A stretch of DNA of 20,472 nucleotides from Candidatus Liptonbacteria bacterium. GTDB lineage: Bacteria; Patescibacteriota; Minisyncoccia; UBA6257; 2-01-FULL-56-20. Under the pieces are notes generated by a model, which worked only from the letters and a program-made list of their open reading frames with translations, was not told the origin of the DNA and did not search any database. The stretch covers positions 1 to 20,472 of the forward strand of contig JACRFR010000046.1 of assembly GCA_016212635.1 (NCBI GenBank). The letters are read 5' to 3'. The translations under genes and the position numbers were made by a program. This document shows positions 5,425 through 11,013 of the stretch, in pieces (positions within the stretch are counted from its first letter, which is position 1; each line of letters opens with the position of its first letter).

Positions 5425-5457
5425 TTTTTTGAGTAGGAGGACCTCGACCTTTTCTTT

Positions 5458-5485
5458 AATATAACACGAAAAACAGAATTTTCAA
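5458..5485 (-). promoter_or_regulatory. Promoter of pilin 1
   Basis: On the minus strand: TTGAAA (5485-5480), a 16-bp spacer, TATATT (5463-5458), with a TG one base upstream of the -10 box (extended -10). The leader is about 30 nt. Confidence 0.7.
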
Positions 5486-5515
5486 AGAGAGGGTTGGTTG
5501 TAGGGAGTTAAGCGT

Positions 5516-5974
5516 TTAGATACAAGGAGAACCATCTACGGTGCTGAAACCACCCGCGCATACTCCTCCAGTAGCATTACTAGCACTGGCACCCCCGCCA
5601 CCCTTCTGGAAAGGACAGGCTTCCAAGCCGGAATTCTGACCAACGAAACTCCCAACCACTGCGGGTACGCCGGCCGCCAGAATGGCGACGATGATACCCA
5701 CCGCGGCCCAGGTTAGGGCGTCGTGCGCCTTGGAGATCTTCTCGGGATTGGTGCCGCCGGAAACATACTGGTAAGCGGCAACCAGGACGTAGATGATGCT
5801 CACAATGATCGCGATCGTGAAGGCCCAGCTAATGCCGGTACAAACCAGGCCAATGGCGCTGGGCAGAGACTTGATCGGCGCCGGCGGGGTGAGTTTGGTG
5901 GCGTCTACCGCGAAAACCAGGAGGGGAGCCGTGGCTATGACCGCGACCGCCAGGGAGAAGCGTTTTATGTTCAT
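5516..5974 (-). CDS. TrbC/VirB2-like pilin 2, Cys-rich tail
   Basis: A 152-residue protein with signal peptide (1-22), two membrane helices (about 44-68 and 87-110) and the polar loop SGGTNPEKISKAHDAL. Compared with pilin 1 it has an added C-terminal tail of about 40 residues rich in Gly, Ala and Ser with four Cys (EACPFQKGGGG ... GGVCAGGFSTVDGSPCI). The last ~17 residues are nearly repeated at the end of the protein encoded at 8395-8934. The tail would lie outside the membrane and could form disulphides or be a processing or anchoring signal. An extended -10 promoter directly abuts the ATG. Confidence 0.82.
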   Translation of the reverse strand: MNIKRFSLAVAVIATAPLLVFAVDATKLTPPAPIKSLPSAIGLVCTGISWAFTIAIIVSIIYVLVAAYQYVSGGTNPEKISKAHDALTWAAVGIIVAILAAGVPAVVGSFVGQNSGLEACPFQKGGGGASASNATGGVCAGGFSTVDGSPCI

Positions 5975-5980
5975 GGGTTA

Positions 5981-5989
5981 ATTATAGCA
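5981..5989 (-). promoter_or_regulatory. Extended -10 promoter, leaderless pilin 2 transcript
   Basis: TGCTATAAT on the minus strand, 6 nt before the ATG at 5974, with no good -35 box. Transcription is expected to start at or within a base or two of the ATG. Confidence 0.6.
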
Positions 5990-5996
5990 AATCGCT

Positions 5997-6045
5997 AGAG
6001 AGTAATCGCTAATAACGCGAATCACCGAGGTAATAATGCAAATAG
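5997..6045 (+). repeat. AGTAATCGCnAATAACGCGAAT repeat
   Basis: The same ~48-bp unit occurs at 16032-16079, with an inverted relative at about 10973-11015. Here it lies just upstream of the pilin 2 promoter. It is AT-richer than its surroundings and non-coding. Confidence 0.65.
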
Positions 6046-6111
6046 ATAACCCCCTAGAAATTTATTGACCTTTTCCGCCGGAGGCGGATCCCGCTAAGCG
6101 GGAGACATTTG

Positions 6112-6145
6112 TTAACTTTTGACTAATGACGATTAACTTTTGACT
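6112..6145 (+). repeat. Direct repeat TTAACTTTTGACT x2
   Basis: Two identical 13-bp units (6112-6124 and 6133-6145) with a 21-bp period, in spacer between the pilin 2 promoter and the pilin 3 terminator hairpin. The 6065-6105 stretch also holds a GCCGGAGGC/CCGCTAAGCGGG pair of small palindromes. Confidence 0.55.
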
Positions 6146-6161
6146 TTCAGGTTTAATATTT

Positions 6162-6215
6162 GTTCATCGGATGACCTGGGGTCAGGATGCTTAATGTTTG
6201 GGTCATCCGATGAAC
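6162..6215 (-). terminator. Long-loop hairpin after pilin 3
   Basis: Perfect 15-bp arms GTTCATCGGATGACC and GGTCATCCGATGAAC with a 24-nt loop, starting 7 nt past the pilin 3 stop. On the minus strand it is followed by an AT-rich run. It is likely a transcription end or a 3'-protecting structure. Confidence 0.6.
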
Positions 6216-6221
6216 ACGGGT

Positions 6222-6626
6222 TCAGCAGAAGTTGGGGATAGTTGCGCCTAAGAAGGAAGCGATGATACAAGGCACGCCCTTGGCCAGGATGGCGACACCG
6301 AGCCCGACAGATGACCAAATGAGAATTTGGTGCGCCTTGCTCACCTCCTCCGGATTGCCGCGGGCCATCATATACTTGAAAGCCGCCAAGAGAATGCAGC
6401 CGACGCCGATGATGATGGCGAAGGTGAAGAGCCAGCTTAACGCGCCGTAGACGACCGTGTTCATGAACGCATCCAAACTACTAAAGAGAGGTGGGGGCGT
6501 GCCGCCGCCGGTACCTGTACCAGTGCCAGGTCCAGAGGGGCTGTTAACCTGGGCTATTGCGGTTGCGAGTGGGATCGCGACTGAAACCAAGGCGAATAAT
6601 AAAAGTCCAGAAAGTTTGTGTTTCAT
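6222..6626 (-). CDS. TrbC/VirB2-like pilin 3
   Basis: A 134-residue protein; I choose the ATG at 6626 (MKHKLSGLLL) because it begins a proper signal peptide (1-24, AIA-Q), whereas the longer open frame upstream encodes no signal. The mature N-terminus QVNSPSGPG is followed by a Gly/Thr low-complexity linker and PPP, then two helices (about 58-85 and 98-122) around the loop MARGNPEEVSKAHQIL. It ends in a Cys (ATIPNFC). The mature N-terminus nearly matches that of pilin 4 (QVNSPTGPG), so these two are probably tandem duplicates. It lacks the Cys-rich tail. Confidence 0.82.
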   Translation of the reverse strand: MKHKLSGLLLFALVSVAIPLATAIAQVNSPSGPGTGTGTGGGTPPPLFSSLDAFMNTVVYGALSWLFTFAIIIGVGCILLAAFKYMMARGNPEEVSKAHQILIWSSVGLGVAILAKGVPCIIASFLGATIPNFC

Positions 6627-6661
6627 TAGATTGGAGCGCGGAAGATTGACGTGTATTCTAG

Positions 6662-7021
6662 TTAGGGTCCTAAACCGAAGGCGCTTTTGAGTATGTATGG
6701 CACTGAAGTCGCCAGGAGAATTATGCCAAAACCGATCACGCCCCACCAGATGGTCTTGCCGCCCTGGCTAACCTGTTCCGGATTGCCCCGCGCCGTCATT
6801 ATCTGGATACCACCCCAGAGAATTATGATAGCCATGACCGGGGAGAGGAGCGTAACTAATTTCGGGATGAGGGCCAGGAGACAATCCGAGAAGCTACTAC
6901 AGCCGAGAGGATTTGGAATAGTGACAGTTGATCCCGGCCCTGTTGGGCTGTTGACCTGAGCGAAAACCCGCCCGGTGTTTAGGACAACAAGTGCAAGCGG
7001 TATGTAATGGGAGTATTTCAT
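6662..7021 (-). CDS. TrbC/VirB2-like pilin 4
   Basis: A 119-residue protein with signal peptide (1-21, VFA-Q), a short segment with two Cys (LGCSSFSDC), a first helix (LVTLLSPVMAIIILWGGIQIM), a loop TARGNPEQVSQGGKTI and a second helix (WWGVIGFGIILLATSVPYIL). The loop departs from the SKAH pattern of pilins 1-3 and resembles other bacterial pilin-like proteins with GxxG. Pilin 3 starts 35 nt downstream. An extended -10 element lies 12 nt before the ATG, with GGGG as a possible weak ribosome-binding site. Confidence 0.82.
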   Translation of the reverse strand: MKYSHYIPLALVVLNTGRVFAQVNSPTGPGSTVTIPNPLGCSSFSDCLLALIPKLVTLLSPVMAIIILWGGIQIMTARGNPEQVSQGGKTIWWGVIGFGIILLATSVPYILKSAFGLGP

Positions 7022-7033
7022 GGCCCCAAGTTC

Positions 7034-7042
7034 ATAATAGCA
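7034..7042 (-). promoter_or_regulatory. Extended -10 promoter of pilin 4
   Basis: TGCTATTAT on the minus strand, 12 nt before the ATG. The leader would be about 5-7 nt. It closely resembles the TGCTATAAT element of pilin 2. Confidence 0.5.
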
Positions 7043-7051
7043 AATTATGCG

Positions 7052-7084
7052 TTATCATGCGCGCATCTTTTCGATGCATGATAA
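7052..7084 (-). terminator. Hairpin after the Pro-rich anchored protein gene
   Basis: Outer arms TTATCATG (7052-7059) and CATGATAA (7077-7084) and inner CATC/GATG arms around a TTTTC loop, 4 nt past the stop of the 7088-7666 gene. It is likely a terminator that separates that gene from the pilin 4 promoter. Confidence 0.45.
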
Positions 7085-7087
7085 TTT

Positions 7088-7666
7088 CTACTTCCCCCCA
7101 CCGAAACAGGCGCTTAAACGGCGGACCGAGCCATAGTTTTGCGGGTCCAGATTGGCATAGTCCAAGACCGCCACGGAGAGCTTGCAGGCGTCCGCCGGAG
7201 CGACACCCAGAATTTTCAATAAGTCCTGCTCCGCGATCTTGCGGTTGGTCTCAAAGGGCAGCTCGTAGATCTTGACCGAGAAGCTGGAATCCACGGTGCT
7301 GTAACTCAAGCTGTAAGTCGGGGTGTCGCGCAGGATCAGGTTACCCTCCTCACTGTCCGCCATGGCGAGATAGGGATTTTTGACTTCTACCGTGCCTTGG
7401 GGCGTGCCCAGAGCTAGCTTCTCGTTGATCGGCCAGTCGCGGCCGCGCAGAAAGTCCAGCCGCTGGGCCAACCGTTCCGGCGAGGAAGTCGTAGCTGCGG
7501 GCGGGGTGTAGGTCGGCGCGGGCGGTAGGCCGCCGGCCGGGGGAAGTGAAGAGGGAGTAGCGAGTGGGGAGTAGGGAGGAACAGGGGCAAACAGCTTAAT
7601 AACCCCGACCACAAGCAGGGCCAGCGCTCCCAAAAGCAGAATGACGATCGCAATTTTCTTGAGCAT
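7088..7666 (-). CDS. Membrane-anchored Pro-rich protein, unknown function
   Basis: A 192-residue protein with one N-terminal membrane helix (about 5-27), an extracellular Pro/Ala/Thr-rich linker (28-62) and a soluble domain (63-192) containing NPYLAMADSEEGNLILRD, a strand-rich middle and a conserved-looking pair of Cys (DACKLSV, RLSACFGG). I do not recognise the family. It starts 18 nt after the M15-like peptidase gene and lies in the middle of the pilin locus, so it may be an accessory or structural part of the same surface apparatus. Confidence 0.75.
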   Translation of the reverse strand: MLKKIAIVILLLGALALLVVGVIKLFAPVPPYSPLATPSSLPPAGGLPPAPTYTPPAATTSSPERLAQRLDFLRGRDWPINEKLALGTPQGTVEVKNPYLAMADSEEGNLILRDTPTYSLSYSTVDSSFSVKIYELPFETNRKIAEQDLLKILGVAPADACKLSVAVLDYANLDPQNYGSVRRLSACFGGGK

Positions 7667-7684
7667 GGTTTTGGATGGGCGGGG

Positions 7685-8374
7685 TTAACCCGGCACGAAG
7701 ATGTCCCAATGGTTACCTTCCCGGGCATAAATGGCGCTACCGCCAGGCGGGCAGGTGTATTGCTGGGCTCTGTCGCCGGTTCGGATCGAGCCCTTTTGGC
7801 AGTTCTGCTCGATGTATCCATTCAAAGTGTCATTCAGCCCCAGGTCGATCTTGTGCCCGGTGGCGTGACAGCGTCCGGGCGGCTGACAGTCACTGTGATT
7901 ATCGCCTTCCGTACCAGCCGAGGCAATAATTGCGCAGTCTTGGCCTTGGCCACGCGCCAGATTGTACTGGCGGGCCCAGGCCTTGCAGGCATCCGCCAAA
8001 CGATTCGCCTCGTTGACCGTAGACGGCTTGATGTTGCTGAAGTCGGTTCGGGGAGGCCGGTGATTGGGGTAAATTCCGTGGAGTCCCATCTCGCCGATGG
8101 CCTGGGCGTTGGTCAGTCCCGAGCCGTCGGAGAAACCGCCCCCCCGGCCCAAGCGGCAAAGTGGATTGGTTTGTCCTAACTGTGCGGTTAAGCTGCTGGC
8201 CACATAAGCCGATTGCTGCCCGACCAAGTTGGTTGGTCCGCGGCTGATCGCTTGGCGGTTGCCCGACGGCAGTGCCTGGGCGAGAGCGAAAGCGCCCAGG
8301 AAGAGCAACCCACCGGTAAGCATTACCTCTAAACCGCGCGGCTTTCCGGATTTGGGTGGTTGTGGGTCGGTCAT
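7685..8374 (-). CDS. M15-like zinc peptidase, anchored
   Basis: A 229-residue protein; I choose the ATG at 8374 (MTDPQPP), since upstream codons overlap the preceding gene. A membrane helix (about 17-34) anchors a periplasm-facing domain. The sequence CHATGHKIDLGL places His170 and Asp177 in an HxxGxxxD arrangement, and NHWDIF gives His222. This matches the zinc-ligand order of the M15 D-Ala-D-Ala/L-Ala-D-Glu peptidases (SxHxxGxAxD ... WH). Several Cys pairs (73, 130, 147, 163, 169, 192, 208) suggest disulphides. The likely role is cutting peptidoglycan peptides so the pilus-like apparatus can pass the wall, the task of VirB1 in type IV secretion. The family call is by motif only. Confidence 0.65.
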   Translation of the reverse strand: MTDPQPPKSGKPRGLEVMLTGGLLFLGAFALAQALPSGNRQAISRGPTNLVGQQSAYVASSLTAQLGQTNPLCRLGRGGGFSDGSGLTNAQAIGEMGLHGIYPNHRPPRTDFSNIKPSTVNEANRLADACKAWARQYNLARGQGQDCAIIASAGTEGDNHSDCQPPGRCHATGHKIDLGLNDTLNGYIEQNCQKGSIRTGDRAQQYTCPPGGSAIYAREGNHWDIFVPG

Positions 8375-8394
8375 GATCGCAAGAATTCTAAAGT

Positions 8395-8934
8395 TTAGTT
8401 GCACGGACTGCCATCCACGGTGCTGACGCCTCCCACACATGCTCCTCCAACGGCGGTACCAGTGCCCGTCCCGGTTCCACCGCCAGCTTCACTATCGGAA
8501 ACGCACAGATTGGTTGCCGGGCCGACTATCTTGAGCGGGTTATCTTTCATATCCGACGGGAATGCGAACTGGACGGAACAATTCTTGCCAGCGGAATCAC
8601 AGACGGTATTCAGACCGATCACCTGGTAGATGAACACCGCGCCGGCCAAGAGGAGCATACCGAAGAACGCACTCTTGACGTAGTCTTTTGCCTCTGACTG
8701 CTTGCTGGACGAGCCGGAAGAAAGGGTATACATGACTGCGCCGATGACGATCATGATCAGGGCCAGGAACCCGACCAGGCCCAGAACGAACTTGAAGTAG
8801 CTCATCGTGGTTACCAAGGGGTCGGTAGTCGTCGCCGAGGCGCCCCCGATGGCAGGCACATTGGCGCTGATCTGGGTTCCGGCCGCGTGCGCGGTTATAG
8901 CTAGCCGATAGAATAGGTCCATCATGGATTGCAT
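8395..8934 (-). CDS. TrbC-like membrane protein (pilin 5), Cys-rich tail
   Basis: A 179-residue protein with two helices (about 46-72 and 88-108) around the loop SSGSSSKQSEAKDYV and a hydrophobic N-terminus. The extracellular C-terminal part contains Cys112, Cys119, Cys144, a GGGTGTGTGT low-complexity stretch, and the ending GGACVGGVSTVDGSPCN that nearly repeats the end of pilin 2. Several starts are possible (8934, 8925, 8922); the ATG at 8925 makes an ATGA overlap with the stop of the preceding gene, so the two are coupled. A stop-to-start gap of 20 nt leads to the peptidase gene. Confidence 0.78.
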   Translation of the reverse strand: MQSMMDLFYRLAITAHAAGTQISANVPAIGGASATTTDPLVTTMSYFKFVLGLVGFLALIMIVIGAVMYTLSSGSSSKQSEAKDYVKSAFFGMLLLAGAVFIYQVIGLNTVCDSAGKNCSVQFAFPSDMKDNPLKIVGPATNLCVSDSEAGGGTGTGTGTAVGGACVGGVSTVDGSPCN

Positions 8935-9386
8935 TGAATATTAGGCCAAGAAACCCCGCCGCCCCCGGGCGCGTTCAGCCCCAAGAACCAAAGGAATGTG
9001 TTGATTATAACAAATGCTCCCAGCGCGATGGCCAGGCCGATCGCTGTCCGCCGGATGGTCTCTATGCCCTTACCATAGCGCTCGGTGGAACCGCCGGAGA
9101 TCATTATCTGAAAACCGCCCCAGATCAGAAAGACCGGCACCAGGATATAGAAGTAGAAACTCAAGAGCATCAAAAAGCCGTTCTGCGCAGTGGAAACCAG
9201 ATCGCACAAACTGGTACAGGTGGCGGTAACCACGGCCCCACTTACCAGCGGCCCGGTGCCAGTGCAAGATAGGAGCGGACCCCAATACCCACCCTGCCAG
9301 AGACACTCCGCCCCGCTGCAGGCGGCGCCGGCTAGAAGCGGCGCGGCTAATACTATTAAGACCAGCACCAAGTGAGTTCGGCGCAT
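8922..9386 (-). CDS. TrbC-like membrane protein (pilin 6)
   Basis: A 154-residue protein from the ATG at 9386 (MRRTHLVLVL); the open frame extends upstream but without a signal peptide. Signal peptide 1-21, then a Cys-rich mature N-terminus (Cys at 23, 28, 41, 57, 61). First helix about 71-91 (FLMLLSFYFYILVPVFLIWGG), loop MISGGSTERYGKGIETI, second helix about 113-134, and a Gly/Pro/Trp tail. The GGFQIMISGG segment parallels GGIQIMTARG in pilin 4. It is first of the close-packed pilin group, and a -10-like TACAAT lies 7 nt before the ATG. Confidence 0.78.
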   Translation of the reverse strand: MRRTHLVLVLIVLAAPLLAGAACSGAECLWQGGYWGPLLSCTGTGPLVSGAVVTATCTSLCDLVSTAQNGFLMLLSFYFYILVPVFLIWGGFQIMISGGSTERYGKGIETIRRTAIGLAIALGAFVIINTFLWFLGLNAPGGGGVSWPNIQCNP

Positions 9387-9393
9387 ATTAGGG

Positions 9394-9399
9394 ATTGTA
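9394..9399 (-). promoter_or_regulatory. Candidate -10 box of pilin 6
   Basis: TACAAT on the minus strand, 7 nt before the ATG, with no convincing -35 box. If real, it yields another leaderless transcript. The 9400-9539 spacer otherwise holds an imperfect GAGGTCCGACCTCC/GGACGGACCTC palindrome related to the one at 3548. Confidence 0.35.
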
Positions 9400-9539
9400 A
9401 AACAAAAAAGACCGCAGTGGAAGTAGAAGTTCAACCTCTGGGGAGGAGATGATGTTAGGAGGTCCGACCTCCGCAGGAGGACGGACCTCGGGGATCCTAT
9501 TGCGGAGGGGAAACAGTCAAACCCCCTACTCACTGCCTG

Positions 9540-10847
9540 TTAGTGCATCGTCTCGGTTACCTGGTCTTGGGCAATTTTTAGAGCTCGCTCGATGGTAGAC
9601 TGGCCCGACAAAACGCCCGCAATCGCACCATTCAGCGCCGACCGGGCCCGACTGTCATCGGCCTGGTACCAGGTTTGCGCGGTCAGAGCTTGTTTGGCGA
9701 AGACAACAAACTCCGGTTGATTCAAGGCGTCGGCGATGAGTGACCGCAAAGCAGGGGGGTAACCGGCGGCCAGCGAGAACTGCCGAGCGGCATCCCGATT
9801 GGTGGTCGCGTAAATCGCGAAATCCCAGGCCCAACCCGATGTCTTACTCTGCTTGGTGACCGCGAGAGCGGAATAGCGCGCCAAGTTGACCGCCCGGTCG
9901 CTCCCGGCCACCTGCGGCACCGGCGCGGCATTAACCGCCAGAAACTGGTTCTTGGCTCGCACCGACCGCAGGCGGGAACGGTAATCAATGAGCATCGCCA
10001 CCTCGCCGGTCGCGAACTTGTCCAAAGAATAACCTTGGGTCTCGGTCCAAGTGTAGCTCGGCGCCGCCGGCTGGGAAAATTGCAGATAAAAGTTGAGTGC
10101 CGCCAAGCCGGGCGATTCTCCGCCGGCTTGGGGCGTAGCGAAGATTGCTTGGGTTCGATCACGATTGATCATAGCCGTCCCGTTTTGGAGCATGAGCAGC
10201 TGGAGAATGTCGGGTGCATCCGCCACGGAGCGCTCTGATCCGCCCAGCGCGGCGGCGGCCTGGACCACTCGATCAGCACCCTCTAATTTGCGGAGGCTGG
10301 GGACTAGCGCCAGAAAGTCATCCCAGGTGGCGGGGGGATTGACGATGCCCGCCTGATTGAAAAGATCACGATTGTAAAACAGAGCTAGGGTGTCCAAGTA
10401 AAGGGGCAGAGCATAGATCTTCTGGTCCAGAACTAGGTCCGATTCCACCACGTCCGGAAACGCGCTTCGGAATTGCAAAAGGTTCAGAGACGCGTTTTGG
10501 AGCGGATCCAGGGGCTGGAGCCGATTGCGGACTCGAGGCAAGGAAGTATTCGGGACCATGACCAGGTCCGGACCCTGACCGGCGGCCAGAGCGTCCAATA
10601 CCGCGCGCTCATAATCCCGCGCGTCGATCTCGCGATAAGCCACCTGCACGTTGGGCCGGACTTGGCCGTACGACTCCAGAAGTTTATCGAAGGCCGGCTT
10701 GGGCTCGGTGCCCCAGATGCTTAAGGCCACGATCGGCGGCGGAGTCGGCCGGCGTCCGGATCGAACCAAAAAGAAAATACCGACCAGGACTACCAACACC
10801 ACCAGTAAAATGGCGATCTGCTTGGGCTGGATTTTAGGCAAGGCCAT
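9540..10847 (-). CDS. Anchored extracellular solute-binding protein, family 1
   Basis: A 435-residue protein from the ATG at 10847 (MALPKIQPK). A membrane helix (about 11-29) is followed by the type 1 solute-binding fold: LSIWGTEPKPAFDKLLESYGQVRPNVQVAYREID, then GPDLVMVPN, the hinge-side YALPLYLDTLALFYNRDLFNQAGI with PPATWDDF, and the C-terminal lobe with FATGEVAMLIDYRS. These are hallmarks of sugar-type ABC binding proteins. No ABC permease or ATPase gene is in the window, so the protein may serve as a surface-exposed binding or structural factor. Anchoring is by a helix, not a lipobox. It lies between gyrA and the pilin genes on the same strand. Confidence 0.88.
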   Translation of the reverse strand: MALPKIQPKQIAILLVVLVVLVGIFFLVRSGRRPTPPPIVALSIWGTEPKPAFDKLLESYGQVRPNVQVAYREIDARDYERAVLDALAAGQGPDLVMVPNTSLPRVRNRLQPLDPLQNASLNLLQFRSAFPDVVESDLVLDQKIYALPLYLDTLALFYNRDLFNQAGIVNPPATWDDFLALVPSLRKLEGADRVVQAAAALGGSERSVADAPDILQLLMLQNGTAMINRDRTQAIFATPQAGGESPGLAALNFYLQFSQPAAPSYTWTETQGYSLDKFATGEVAMLIDYRSRLRSVRAKNQFLAVNAAPVPQVAGSDRAVNLARYSALAVTKQSKTSGWAWDFAIYATTNRDAARQFSLAAGYPPALRSLIADALNQPEFVVFAKQALTAQTWYQADDSRARSALNGAIAGVLSGQSTIERALKIAQDQVTETMH

Positions 10848-10854
10848 AATAGAA

Positions 10855-11013
10855 AGCGAAGAGCGAAAAGCGAAGAGCGAGAATACGAGGGCCACCTACA
10901 TTCTACATTCTACCCGCCCGCTTTGCTACGCACGGCGTTGCGGGCAGGCATTCTATATTCTCCACCCTCCGCATTCGCGTTATTTGCCTAAATTTGCGAT
11001 ATTTGCGATTACT
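10855..11013. repeat. Repeat-filled gap between gyrA and the SBP gene
   Basis: Contains GCGAAGA/GCGAAAA heptad-like units (about 10857-10883), TACATTCTACATTCTAC-type units (10898-10915), a GCCCGC...GCGGGC palindrome (about 10915-10946) and, at 10973-11013, an inverted version of the AGTAATCGCAAATAACGCG repeat. No gene. No promoter that I trust. Confidence 0.6.

Noticed and set aside
6222..6746. Longer 174-residue form of pilin 3 starting at 6746
   Set aside because: The extra 40 residues overlap the pilin 4 gene and hide the signal peptide that begins at the ATG at 6626.
8922..9533. Longer 203-residue form of pilin 6 starting at 9533
   Set aside because: The upstream 49 codons encode no signal and run through a repeat; the ATG at 9386 starts a proper signal peptide.
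5056..10847. Complete type IV secretion system
   Set aside because: No ATPase, core-complex or coupling-protein gene is in the window; only pilin-like and accessory proteins are supported.
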